Shown here: one piece after another, positions 1 through 8,554 of the stretch
How positions within the stretch are numbered: position 1 is the first letter of the stretch
How the letters are laid out: every line of letters begins with the position of its first letter
NCBI GenBank assembly: GCA_964019425.1
Contig: OZ025803.1
Span: forward strand, 547,001-611,000
Reading direction: 5' to 3'
Source of the DNA: Flectonema sp. DT1601
Taxonomy: Eukaryota; Euglenozoa; Diplonemea; Diplonemida; Diplonemidae
DNA: 64,000 nt
Notes under the pieces: model-generated
The model's database searches: none
What the model was told of the DNA's origin: nothing
Seen by the model: the letters and a program-made list of their open reading frames with translations, nothing else
Position numbers and translations under genes: made by a program

Positions 1-2
1 AT

Positions 3-374
3 CCCACATGTGCTGTCGAATATGGGGATTACTCGGGATATATAATTCTCCTTTGTCGATAAACCACCAAGTAACCGTAAGCAACGTTCTTTAAAGGAAT
101 GTCTGTAGTGTGGCCTTATTGAATTCCATTCATAGAGGGCATTAGAAAAAAGAAAAAGTAAAGAAAACAGATCAACTAAAACTGCTTTTTTTACAATAAT
201 AACAATTGCAGGGTTTGGTGTGTCTAGTGGTAAGGTAACTTTTTGCCATTCTTCATCAGAGAGAAGAATAAGGGCTTTTTCGATTTTCTTGACAGCAAAT
301 ATAAAATTTGAAATAAATTCCAAACAACGTAATTCGATAACAAAAATATGAAAAATAAAAATGGAGCACATCAT
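3..374 (-). CDS. Possible 5' part of an unrecognised gene running off the left edge
   Basis: The frame is open from a TGA at 525-527 down to the window edge, about 174 codons. From tandem ATG codons at 374 it gives 124 residues. An acceptor-like pyrimidine-rich tract ending in CAAAG and then CTGTAG lies just upstream of those ATGs. The first 26 residues are hydrophobic (SIFIFHIFVIEL and following). The middle reads like soluble protein (SDEEWQKVTLPLDTPNPA), then comes a second hydrophobic run, then HYRHSFKERCLRLLGG. I recognise no family. T-rich sequence suppresses stops, so part of the openness may be chance. Alternatively, the T-rich stretch at about 133-172 is a pyrimidine tract serving the AG at 103-104, and only bases below 102 are coding. 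The position 275 nt after the kinase stop, on the same strand, fits the next cistron of a directional cluster. Confidence 0.35.
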   Translation of the reverse strand, partial: MMCSIFIFHIFVIELRCLEFISNFIFAVKKIEKALILLSDEEWQKVTLPLDTPNPAIVIIVKKAVLVDLFSLLFLFSNALYEWNSIRPHYRHSFKERCLRLLGGLSTKENYISRVIPIFDSTCG

Positions 375-648
375 TACTACTTTAGAAGTGCTACAGAACA
401 ATTTCGTCTTTGAAAGAATGAATGGAAGTAAAAAAATAGAACAAAGTAAATAATAACAGAATATTACCAGCTGTGATTTCGGAGTTAGCCGAAAGTTTTT
501 TTTTTTCGCGTTTTTTTTCTCGGGTCATGAAAACCCGAATAACGACTCATCGCTACGTTCCTAAACTAAACATAAAAGGGGCTTGAAGACAAGAGAGCAA
601 ACAGTGAAAAAAAAAGGACTGGATGACTACATTCATACCCATGCTTCC
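375..648. other. Intergenic segment between kinase and left-edge frame
   Basis: This is AT-rich sequence with no independent gene. It has T runs at 496-506 and 511-518 and a small hairpin at 520-538 (TCGGGT / ACCCGA, 7-nt loop). On the minus strand it would be the kinase 3' UTR followed by the pyrimidine tract (about 411-462) of the next acceptor. Confidence 0.5.
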
Positions 649-2451
649 CTAAGGAATGAACTCTGCGACACAGTCGAGAATCTGGGGCATGATTGATTTC
701 TCTCGACAAACAAATGCAACCTTCCTAATAGCACCTTTAGACTCTTTACTGCGAGTAGAAAACTTTCGGAGACAAACAGAACGATGCTGATGGTCGGCAA
801 TCTGTTTTAATTTTTATTATTTAACCACTCGACTCGAATGTAACTAACCTTTCAAAAACAACAACTAACATACCTCCTGTAGAATAAGCTGCTCTGTCAT
901 ATCGTGTCGCTTACTCCGTTGGATGGGTGTTTCTGGTGGGTCATCAGGACCAGGTGACTTAATACGCTTCTCTACTTCAGGGTTTAATTTAACTTCTGCA
1001 ATTGGTTCTCCATCGCTGTGGCACAGTCTCGCTCCTGTTTTGAAGAATGGCAGTTCGAGTAGCTCAGCTATATCAGCTCTCTTTTCAGGATTCAGAACTA
1101 ACATTCTCTTTAGAGCTTCAACACAGTCAGCGTCGGCTCCTTTAAAGAACATTGAGAACTCAGTTCCTATCCGTCTTCCTCTCTTTACTTCATTCTCTTT
1201 ATGTTTAGCGACGTATTGATATGCAGCTTTAGTTGAAAATGGCTTTACCTCTTCTGGGTTAGGGACACCCGTTAAGAGGAAGATGTATTCCATCTGCTCT
1301 CTTGAGGACTTGCCAGGAAGGAATGGAATTAGTTTAGGAGCGACTAGTTCACCAATTACACATCCAAGAGACCAGATGTCTACTTTCTCTCCGTTGTAGT
1401 TACCAAGTCCATGACCAAGAATTAATTCAGGAGCTCTATAGTATCGAGTAACAACATAATCAGTCAACTGAGCAGCCTGTTCATTAGTATCTGAAATCGT
1501 TTCATTATGAGACCGCGACAGACCAAAATCAGAAACCGCTACTCGAATCCGAAGTGGTGGACCAGCGTAGCCAGCTGGTGGTGGACTCATGTCTAGGAAA
1601 TCTTTTTCTTCATTGTTATTATTGAGGAATACCTGCTTTAGATCTCTCCAAAGAGCTCCAGCGTTGCAAGGTTCTACAAAAGAATCTCCATCCCAACCAT
1701 GACGGTCAAGAATAGGAAGAATTACTTCTGGTGATGAAGAGATGGCTTCCCTAACTGCTTCTACAGAAACATCTGATTGAAGTTTCTCAACAGATTTAGG
1801 CATCCGCATGCGAGATATTTGCTCTCCTTCGAAGATGGATTCGTTTTCCGCGACTGGTTGGTACAAAATATTCTTCGTAGCTAAATCTCTATGAAGTGCC
1901 CCTCCGCTATGTAAATATAACAATCCCCTCAGCATCTGATATCCAATCATAGAAACAGTTTGATGTGGGACTGGTGTACTTATTGCTGAGGGGTCGTCTT
2001 GACTTTTAACTTTTCGCCATTCCCTAAATCTTTCCAACCAGTGGTCAAGAGACCCAGCCATTAAAGGCATTACAATATAAACCCAAAGGGTTGAATCTGA
2101 CCATGAGTGATATATCTCATTAGCACATGATAAGTTACTGTGACGTAACCAAAGTCCCATCGCTCGTATCTCTCTCAGCACGTGTCTTGGTCTTGAGCTG
2201 CAGCTCAACATCTTTATTGCTACTTGATTGCTATTTCTCGTGTCTCTAGCTTTCACGAGAGCTCCTTGTGCACCAGCACTCAACCAATCTAATTCTACGT
2301 AATGTGGAGGGACGCTAAAAGGTACTTCTTTCGTTTTCGAGTCGAGGCATCGAAAGCCTGATGACCACCTCAATTCAGCCCCCTCAACGTGACTGAAATC
2401 ACCTCTCACGAGCTCAACTCGGAGTTGTGAGGGATTTAGCTCTTCCGCCAT
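649..2451 (-). CDS. MAP-kinase-like CMGC Ser/Thr protein kinase, TDY type, two exons
   Basis: Exon 1 is 2451-874 (526 codons) and exon 2 is 801-649 (50 codons plus TAG), giving a predicted 576 residues. Visible kinase landmarks are: glycine loop SAGAQGALV (58-66, first Gly replaced by Ser), VAIK Lys80, helix-C Glu94, HRD 187-189, DFG 308-310, TDY 330-332 directly before VVTRYYRAPE, DIWSLG 358-363 and subdomain XI Arg458. TDY plus TRYYRAPE is the MAPK/CMGC signature; TDY occurs in many protist and plant MAPKs. Oddities are a catalytic loop reading HRDLATKN, with Ala191 where Ser/Thr kinases have Lys of KPxN, and about 100 extra residues (197-300) between the catalytic loop and DFG. Start: ATG at 2451 has acceptor-like AGs 15 and 24 nt upstream after TTTCTTCTC. 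Without splicing the protein would end EVC at 865. It should phosphorylate Ser/Thr if active; substrates are unknown. Confidence 0.88.
802..873 (-). other. Predicted 72-nt GT-AG cis-intron in the kinase gene
   Basis: On the minus strand the kinase frame reads CTACAGGAG and then GTATGT, a classic 5' splice site. If the frame simply continues it hits TAG two codons later. An AG preceded by AAATTAAAAC occurs at 802-803. Joining Glu526 to the base at 801 keeps phase 0 and opens 50 further codons (starting IADHQHRSVCLRKFSTRSKE and ending VAEFIP) before TAG at 649-651. The intron is more AT-rich than both flanks. This is inferred from signals and frame; no transcript evidence is available here. Confidence 0.6.
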
Positions 2452-3443
2452 GTTGAAGCTACCCTCCTGTGATACCTGATGAGAAGAAATGATAATTCAT
2501 ATAAATCAGTGTGATAGTGTACTTTCAATACAACTGGGCTGCTGCTCATAATTTATGTGTGTCTGGATGGAATTCAAATTATTATAATCACAAAACACTC
2601 AATCTCTTTTATGCACAAATAACTATCATCAAAACATAAAAGAAGCAGACGAAATGCCTCAGTCGTAGTTGGGAATGTGGGATAAGGAAATACAATGTGC
2701 AACAGACCCTCTCTAAGAAAACAAAAAACGGGATGTTTGCAGTTACCTCACACAAAAAAAAGTCACAAAAAGAACAAAAGTCAGTAATAGTTGTGAAAAC
2801 TACATTGAGGGAACGAGCTTTTTCACATTCAGCTGTTGTTTTTTTTTTTTTTTTTTTTTTACCTTCCTCCATGGAAGTTACAGGTATCCGTAAAGATCGC
2901 GTGTTTTAAAAGAACAAATGAAATAGAGACTGACGTTGGAGAACTAATTTCTCTAAATGAAAAAAAAGGAAAACAAAACTCTTTTAGCTAAGTTAATTTA
3001 GAATACTACTACTACGAATTGAAAGAAAACAAAAATATAAAAATTTAAAAAAAAAAATTGAAAGCGGCACTCTACCGGCGCAGCTTTAGGTTCTATCAGA
3101 TAACGAAAGAGTTTTCTTTTTTCTTTTTAAATGGCCGCAAGTAACAGATCGAGGCTGGGCCTTTACAACTGTAAGTTCACTAACAGGGGTGCGGATACAT
3201 AACTAAAAACAATAAAAAAACACAAGCGAGAGAGACTTGATATCCAAACGAAAATCGAAAAGAGTCCCAATGACTGATTGCCTCGATAAGCGAAACTAAT
3301 AACTAAAGGTAATTTATAATTACCTTTTGCATATGAGAAAATTCGGAAGATTTCTTTGATCGATTTTTCTATCCGACAGTCAGTACGACAATGTGTGGTT
3401 CACACTAGGGGGGTAGTGGCATCGTAAGCTGTTGCGAAAAAGG

Positions 3444-3478
<35 letters not shown>
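2452..3478. other. Gene-free stretch 5' of the kinase
   Basis: No convincing coding region is present. On the minus strand the kinase acceptor AGs are at 2467-2468 and 2476-2477. The rest is AT-rich, with a 22-T run at 2839-2860, short A and T runs around 2960-3130, and a 35-A run at 3444-3478 ending exactly at the inverted-repeat element. Short open frames here depend on homopolymers. Confidence 0.6.
3444..3478. repeat. 35-bp A homopolymer abutting the inverted-repeat element
   Basis: Thirty-five consecutive A residues end where the left terminal repeat (GGGAAAA) begins. The right terminal repeat is likewise followed by a 12-A run (4754-4765), so the element is flanked by A tracts on both sides. 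That could reflect insertion into, and duplication of, an A-rich target. Confidence 0.9.
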
Positions 3479-3481
<3 letters not shown>

Positions 3482-3552
3482 AAAACCTCTAATTCCACGT
3501 AAATGTTACTGAAATGTCCGATCTCAACATGAAAGTTTCCGAAATGGACAGC
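3479..3552 (+). repeat. Left terminal inverted repeat
   Basis: Inverted partner of 4680-4753. The mismatches all lie in the outer 30 bases. It contains two units of the 31-bp repeat seen in four copies at the other end (core GAAATGTCCGATCTCAACAT). Confidence 0.85.
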
Positions 3553-3690
3553 AAAAAAAAAAATTTTTTTTTTGTTGGCAAAATGATTTTTTTTTTTTTT
3601 TTTTTCTCCGTTGCCTGCACCCAAAAAAACTTTTCGCTAGTGAACAACTTTTTTTTTCCCGTATAAAATTGTTATGGTAGGTAATTTCAT

Positions 3691-3785
3691 TTTCGCTGTT
3701 CAGTAAACGGAAAGGTTTTTCTTTCGCTATTCACTGAAAGTGATATTCGGATTTTTCGCTGTTCGGTAAGAAAACAAGGTTTTTC
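3691..3785. repeat. Degenerate 31-32 bp tandem repeat, about three units
   Basis: TTTCGCTGTTCAGTAAACGG at 3691, TTTCGCTATTCACTGAAAGT at 3722 and TTTCGCTGTTCGGTAAGAAA at 3754 recur at 31-32 bp spacing, and units 1 and 3 end in GGTTTTTC. A fourth relic, TTTTCGCTAGTGAACAAC, lies near 3630. The period matches the minisatellite at the right end although the sequence differs. Confidence 0.65.
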
Positions 3786-4227
3786 TTCGTTCCCAAATAC
3801 ACCGGGATGGCCGAGATGGGTTGGTTCTCAATGAGGGAAGGGGTAATTTAAGGTAAAGCAGGTGCTGTAATTACAACTAATACGTGTAGGGCCTGAATCA
3901 ACCTCTTAGTACTCCCTTTTCAACAGGTGACATAATAACATATACTAGTAGCTCGCTAATCAAGTGAAAGTCAGTAGCGGAGTAGTTCGGCTGATTGAAT
4001 CTTAGAAAAGTGTTCCGTGGGCTACTTTCACAGAAACTCCGAAAGGACAGTACTGTGTGGCTCAGTGAGGTGATCTCAGACTTGAGAACACTAAATGGTT
4101 TCGCCACTCCACAGCTATTCATGTCAAGCCCTAGGCCGCTGATCATGTATACTTGGTTTTTGCGCTCTCATACCTCATCTTGGTTGGTACGACGTGTAGC
4201 GGAGACTTGTCTCTGCGTAGGTGACCC

Positions 4228-4252
4228 GGCCTTGCACACATACCGAGCTGTA
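4228..4252 (+). repeat. Direct-repeat copy 1 inside the element
   Basis: GGCCTTGCACACATACCGAG here and GGCCCTGCACACATACCGAG at 4412 differ by one base over 20. They point to an older internal duplication of about 184 bp spacing. Flanking sequence is only loosely similar. Confidence 0.7.
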
Positions 4253-4411
4253 TCACTCTTCTAAAGATTCATGATGTTGGATTTCTCTTGTCTCCTATCT
4301 GACGCTTGTGATGCACCTCTAGTATTTTAATACACTCTGAATTCTCATGGTTGTATGAGCTGACAAGTCGGGACAAGTGTCTCTACCCAAAATTCGTCCA
4401 TCCCTATACCT

Positions 4412-4436
4412 GGCCCTGCACACATACCGAGCTATG
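4412..4436 (+). repeat. Direct-repeat copy 2 inside the element
   Basis: Partner of 4228-4252, continuing GCTATG where copy 1 has GCTGTA. Confidence 0.7.
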
Positions 4437-4616
4437 CCGATCCAGGGGCGCAGTCAGGCCTAGCCCCAGGTCACACAGGTTCGGTGTATTTCACTCATCT
4501 CGTCGGATGGCCTTGCCTTACGTAGGAAAAAAATTTTTTTTGGGAGAAAAAATAAATCCCCATGACTTTGGGCGACCCCGAAATGCACTGGCAGTAAGCT
4601 ACAAAAAAAAAAAAAC

Positions 4617-4740
4617 AGCTGTCCATTTCAGAAACTTTCGTGTGTGGAGCTGTCCGTTTCGGAAACTTTTTTGTGTGGAGCTGTCCATTTCGGAAACTTT
4701 CATGTTGAGATCGGACATTTCAGAAACTTTTTTGTGGAAT
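4617..4740 (+). repeat. 31-bp minisatellite, four units
   Basis: Units start at 4617, 4648, 4679 and 4710. The shared core is AGCTGTCCATTTCGGAAACT followed by a T- and G-rich tail; the fourth unit is more divergent (ATCGGACATTTCAGAAACTT). Units 3 and 4 form the right terminal inverted repeat, so the array extends the repeat inward. Confidence 0.9.
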
Positions 4741-4753
4741 TATAGTTTTTCCC
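4680..4753 (-). repeat. Right terminal inverted repeat
   Basis: Reverse complement of 3479-3552 with six mismatches. It ends in TTTTTCCC and is followed by an A run. Confidence 0.85.
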
Positions 4754-5451
4754 AAAAAAAAAAAACCACATCAACAATGTAAACACCACACTCAACAGAC
4801 CCAGCGAAGCTCAAGAAATAGAAAACGATTATAAAAAAAATTAAAAAAAAACAAGCAAAAATATTTGTTTGTGCACAAAACCGTGAACTGACTTTAACCG
4901 AGAAAAGCTAAAGGAGATTTATGTGTTTTGCGGCAACATTATTTTTAGCTCTTATAATTGGCTGCTGAGAGAACCACTTTCAATTATTATTATCTGAAAC
5001 GACTTCACACAAATGGTTTTCTTCTAGCCCTCTGGTCAGAGAAATAACATGAAAATAAACGAAACCTTTGACGATAAAAATGCCAGGCGTTTTATTTGGT
5101 TGTTGTTGTATAAACAATAAGATAAATATTAAAAAAAAAAAAAAAAAAAAAGAATTGCTTCGCTTGCGGGAGGTTGTATGCAGAGCCTTAAAATTTTGAT
5201 TAAATCGTTTCCTTTTAATTGCTGCTGTTACTTCCTTGAAAAGGTGTTGGAAGAAGAACAAAAAAAAAAAAAAAGAGAAATTTTTTTACAAACAGATACA
5301 AATACGAACCAAAGATACAAAAAGCTGTTAGTCACCTCCCATCTCGATTGACGGTAACGAAACATTCGTTAATAAAAAAAAGAGAAAAAATAAAAGTATA
5401 ATAATCTTGTTGTATTTTAACCATCAGGGGAATGGAGCTCCATTCCCCTGT
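4754..5451. other. Gene-free stretch, 3' flank of the first PDZ gene
   Basis: AT-rich sequence with a 21-A run at 5131-5151 and a 15-A run at 5260-5274. Apart from the palindrome at 5425 I see no gene or RNA. It would contain the 3' UTR and polyadenylation region of the minus-strand gene ending at 5452. Confidence 0.6.
5425..5450. promoter_or_regulatory. 26-bp perfect palindrome one base after a stop codon
   Basis: The left half CAGGGGAATGGAG is exactly complementary to the right half, centred on GAGCTC. It sits one base beyond the TAA (5452-5454) of the PDZ gene. As RNA it could form a stem just downstream of the stop, or pair in trans with a second transcript; as DNA it is a cruciform-capable dyad. 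Function is unknown. No second copy was noticed in the window. Confidence 0.85.
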
Positions 5452-6816
5452 TTAAAATGATCTCATTGGAGAGTAACTTGGATACTCACTAGCTCTAGTA
5501 GTTGGATAATAAGAACCAACTCTATTATTAGCAGGCAACGGATAGCTGTCTCTTCCATTGCGGCGCTCGACGACATCGAGGGCGCGGGCGATTTCCTTAA
5601 CGAGTGAGTCTGAATCTTCATCTGTTTGCCACCTTACAGCAGGTGGTGATGGAAGATGTGATGGAGGTGGGATTACTTCAACGCTTGACGAGTTATCGCG
5701 TCGAGGAGAGAGTTGCGGTACATCAGATTGAACAACACTTCTAATGTTGTGAACAGGACTACGACTTCTACTTGTTGGACTTGTTTTATATCTATACGGT
5801 TCCCTACCATGAATATATCCTGATGCTGGACACCTCCTACCTAATTCAACAATACCACCACAAGCCTGACATCTCTCTGAGGCACTAATGATAGGAACTG
5901 GAGGAGAATAGTCAGGTGTTGTTGTTGTCGATAAGATCTGAGGTCTTTGAACTTGAGTTGGAGGAGACTCAACCGTTACAATACATTGAGTACCTCTTCC
6001 CATTGATTGAATGAGGGTTGCAATATCTTGACTAGTGTACGTTGGTTGTGATGCAATCGCTCGGATTCTATCTTCTGGTTTAATACCAGCTTCCCAAGAA
6101 GTAGATCCCGGCACTACAGAAACAACTCTAGTTCCTTCATAGGACATTCCTTGAGTTAAGTTATCAGTATCAATTGTTAAAGTCACATATCGAGATCCCT
6201 TCGCAGTTTTTAAATTCCTCGGTAGAATAGGACGTGTTCCCCAAGGCTCTGGGAATGAAATAGGTACTCGCGCGCCATCTTCTTCCGACTCAATTGGTCC
6301 ACAAATAATTCCACGAACTCCATTTAGAGGAGTCCAGTCAGGACTTCGAAGATCAAACACTTCTACGAGAGTACCTTCTTTGAACATAAAAGATAATCCT
6401 TCTCTTACATCAACAGGTTCTGTTGGTAATGTTTTTAAAGTAGCAGCAGTGTGAGCTGAGTACTTTGAAACATTTGTAATATTCGAAAGGAGGAGAGGGA
6501 TGTCTCCCCAAGGATCAGGAAATCTACATAAAACCCTTCCAACTAAATCTAACTCACTTACAACGTATCCAGGAACATGGTTTAATGGACGCCACTCAGG
6601 GCTTCCGAGTCCGACTGCACATACGGCTTGTCCAATTTCAACATTTACTTCACAATTTACGATATTCTCTTTTGGGACTGTAATCTCTTCGTGTGCTGTC
6701 AGGGCAACACGTCCTGTTTCGCTGTCCATCCACTCAAGTACTCCAAGTCGTTCATTCATTCCCTGCCATTTCGGACCTTCTAGTAATTGTAGTTCAACGA
6801 TATCCCAAATCCGCAT
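5452..6816 (-). CDS. SH3/KOW-like repeat and PDZ domain protein, long form
   Basis: The protein has 454 residues. Three related beta-barrel modules (about 1-54, 60-115, 143-204) share the pattern 'G-x-x-V-x-x ... W-x-x-LN/MN-x-x-x-G-x-V ... P-x-N-I', like SH3/KOW-type modules of many protist proteins. A PDZ domain follows (about 209-284; QGMSY loop, EAGIKPEDRI). The tail contains CQACG and a further Cys at 329, a possible partial zinc knuckle, and a Ser/Pro/Arg-rich stretch. The start is set at the ATG matched by the paralogue's start; the 20 upstream in-frame codons read through the pyrimidine tract and past an acceptor AG 13 nt upstream. It is probably a cytoplasmic scaffold or adaptor; partners are unknown. 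It is a paralogue of the gene at 8763-9659, which lacks the 150-residue tail. Confidence 0.85.
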   Translation of the reverse strand: MRIWDIVELQLLEGPKWQGMNERLGVLEWMDSETGRVALTAHEEITVPKENIVNCEVNVEIGQAVCAVGLGSPEWRPLNHVPGYVVSELDLVGRVLCRFPDPWGDIPLLLSNITNVSKYSAHTAATLKTLPTEPVDVREGLSFMFKEGTLVEVFDLRSPDWTPLNGVRGIICGPIESEEDGARVPISFPEPWGTRPILPRNLKTAKGSRYVTLTIDTDNLTQGMSYEGTRVVSVVPGSTSWEAGIKPEDRIRAIASQPTYTSQDIATLIQSMGRGTQCIVTVESPPTQVQRPQILSTTTTPDYSPPVPIISASERCQACGGIVELGRRCPASGYIHGREPYRYKTSPTSRSRSPVHNIRSVVQSDVPQLSPRRDNSSSVEVIPPPSHLPSPPAVRWQTDEDSDSLVKEIARALDVVERRNGRDSYPLPANNRVGSYYPTTRASEYPSYSPMRSF

Positions 6817-7429
6817 TTGGGTGCCCTCCCTGTCATAAAAATAAATGAAAGACGAAAACGAAAGACAGACAAACAATATTTCACATCATTATTCTCATTT
6901 AAGTGGATTCTCTGGGAGGTAAGTAATACTTTTTTGATCCGACAAGATAATTAGTTTTTTTCTTGATTTGCGAATACAACAACAGATTCAGCACTCGCAT
7001 ATATCACGTGATGTGCCATTGTGTTGAGACTTGGCTGGTGGTTTCACACATTCATCAGTAAGCTTTTGATGACTGTCAGTAAAAAGTCTCGGATGCGCCA
7101 CAACAAAATTACAATTGAATAAACGTACAATAAAACAGATTACAACTACTTAAGTGGGTGGGGAACTGGTACAAAATTCTACTGATGAATATAAAAACTT
7201 GGACGTTGACAAATAGTTTGAGATCACTATTACAATAAATTACAACACTCTCAATGAATAGAATATAGATTTTCTCTTACCTTTCGTCAAATAGTGTCCA
7301 GTAATAGATTATCAGGAAATAAAGTTTTAAATTGAATTACAGCAACAGCGCTGAGAAGGCGACTAGTCGAACCCAATAAAGGGATACTGCCGCAGAAATG
7401 ATCACATTAAATGCGCAATTTTATTATAT
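6817..7429. other. Intergenic stretch between the KOW-like gene and the long PDZ gene
   Basis: Apart from the acceptor near 6830 there is no gene. It contains a 10-bp palindrome ATCACGTGAT at 7003-7012 (an E-box-like CACGTG core) and a weak CATCA/TGATG hairpin near 7055. Otherwise it is AT-rich 3' UTR-type sequence. Confidence 0.55.
6830..6870 (-). promoter_or_regulatory. Splice acceptor for the long PDZ gene
   Basis: On the minus strand a T/C-rich run (CTGTCTTTCGTTTTCGTCTT and onward) ends in GACAG at 6830-6831. It leaves a 13-nt leader, GGAGGGCACCCAA, before ATG. Confidence 0.65.
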
Positions 7430-8533
7430 TTATCGGACTGCTTTCCATTGAGGAACTCTCTGGTTCCTCGCAAAGTCATCTTCCAACATGGTCAGGAATG
7501 CTGAAGGTCGATGAGCTATGGCTGAAGAAACATGTCTATTACGATACATATCACTTGTATCTTTAGCATTTAACTCTACTTGAAGTCGTTTATTATCTTG
7601 AGCGAGCTTTCCTAAATTGATCATCAGCTCGCACTCTCTTGTTGTGATCGCTGGAGCGGTCTCAATTCCATTTTGAATATACGGAATTACTGACATCGGT
7701 CCTACAGGTCCTGCTGAAGGCACTACTATAGGAGCAAGTGGTGGAGCAGGACCTACATAGGTAACCCCGTCATATACAGGATATTTATCATCTTCACCTC
7801 TATCAATAACGACAGGTTGATACATAGGTACTTGTGATGGTGTTGCTCCTTGGTATGTTGTATAACCAGTAGTATATGGTACTGGTGTAGCTGATTGCTG
7901 TTGAGGTTGCTGTCCAGGGTTATATTGTGTTACTGTAGTAGTTGCTGGGAATCGTGTTGTATTTGGTTGGTAAGACGATTCAGATGGAGCGTCGTACGGA
8001 ACAACACCACCACCACCAGATGAGCTTCGGTTCTTTCTCTCCCAGTAACGCTCTTGTGCAGCACCGCCATGCGTTTGATTTGTTGTTACGCCGTGAATTT
8101 GATTAGTTGTTTGAATATCACCAACAGGTTGAGTATTCTTAGGCATCACTGGGATAACTTCACCTGACCCAATATCAACAAGTATTCCTCCATCTACTCT
8201 TCTTCCAATTACCTTTCCAGTCTTTCCATTAAGTCTAGGATTACTAACTAGATTGTGTAGCCTTACGAAGTCTCCATCTTGAGGTTCATAATTTCCAACA
8301 GTATTTCCATTTCTGACAGTTCCTCCCTGACGCTGACTTGCTTGTTGTTTTCCATTGTTCGGTATTAAGTTAGCTTCAGTTACAGGAATTACTTCACCAA
8401 CTGCAGTCTCTACTAATATACCTCCATCATGTCTTCTTCCTATTACTGTTCCTTGTTTTCCATTTAGGTATTGCGCTCCTTGTGTCACCAACCCGGTAAA
8501 CCGAACTGAATCACCATCTTTTAGAGTGCTCAT
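7430..8533 (-). CDS. Protein with two SH3/KOW-like repeats, Q/P-rich linker and coiled-coil tail
   Basis: The protein has 367 residues. Two near-duplicate modules occupy about 5-58 and 86-136. Each has the form 'DGDxVRxxxL ... LNGKxGxVIGRRxDGGILV ... GEVIPV', a small barrel found in repeat proteins of many protists. Residues 140-290 are low-complexity (Gln, Pro, Thr, Tyr, Gly). Residues about 303-330 (ECELMINLGKLAQDNKRLQV) have heptad character and probably form a short coiled coil. No catalytic motif is visible, so an adaptor role is likely but unproven. It lies between the two PDZ paralogues, 229 nt after one of them, and shares their barrel type. The ATG is placed directly against an acceptor AG. 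Confidence 0.82.
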   Translation of the reverse strand: MSTLKDGDSVRFTGLVTQGAQYLNGKQGTVIGRRHDGGILVETAVGEVIPVTEANLIPNNGKQQASQRQGGTVRNGNTVGNYEPQDGDFVRLHNLVSNPRLNGKTGKVIGRRVDGGILVDIGSGEVIPVMPKNTQPVGDIQTTNQIHGVTTNQTHGGAAQERYWERKNRSSSGGGGVVPYDAPSESSYQPNTTRFPATTTVTQYNPGQQPQQQSATPVPYTTGYTTYQGATPSQVPMYQPVVIDRGEDDKYPVYDGVTYVGPAPPLAPIVVPSAGPVGPMSVIPYIQNGIETAPAITTRECELMINLGKLAQDNKRLQVELNAKDTSDMYRNRHVSSAIAHRPSAFLTMLEDDFARNQRVPQWKAVR

Positions 8534-8554
8534 CTGTTGAAGAAAAAAAGATAA
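8534..8554 (-). promoter_or_regulatory. Splice acceptor abutting the start codon
   Basis: TTATCTTTTTTTCTTCAACAG on the minus strand is followed immediately by the ATG at 8531-8533. The genomic leader would be zero nucleotides, so any 5' UTR would come entirely from a spliced leader. Confidence 0.7.

Larger units (their letters stand above)
3479..4753. mobile_element. 1.28-kb non-autonomous element with 74-bp terminal inverted repeats
   Basis: The first 74 bases (3479-3552) and last 74 bases (4680-4753) are inverted copies with 68 of 74 matches by hand alignment; the inner 44 positions are identical. Outer ends are GGGAAAA and TTTTCCC. No transposase-like frame is visible inside. The interior holds a 31-bp minisatellite next to the right end, degenerate 31-32 bp repeats, a 25-bp direct-repeat pair and A/T runs. 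It resembles a MITE or foldback-type DNA element whose ends have grown by tandem repetition. The superfamily is not recognised. Flanking A runs prevent an unambiguous target-site duplication call. Confidence 0.65.

Noticed and set aside
3400-3624. 74-codon minus-strand frame and similar frames at 2609-2909 and 4980-5261
   Set aside because: They consist largely of poly-Phe or poly-Lys read from homopolymers.
3803-3850. tRNA-like A box GGGATGGCCGAGATGGG
   Set aside because: No matching B box (GGTTCRANTCC) at suitable spacing and no cloverleaf could be drawn.
4351-4782. 143-codon plus-strand frame
   Set aside because: Its second half is the translation of the 31-bp minisatellite and A runs inside the inverted-repeat element.
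6817-6876. 20-residue hydrophobic N-terminal extension of the long PDZ protein
   Set aside because: It is the translation of the T-rich acceptor tract; the paralogue aligns from the internal Met.
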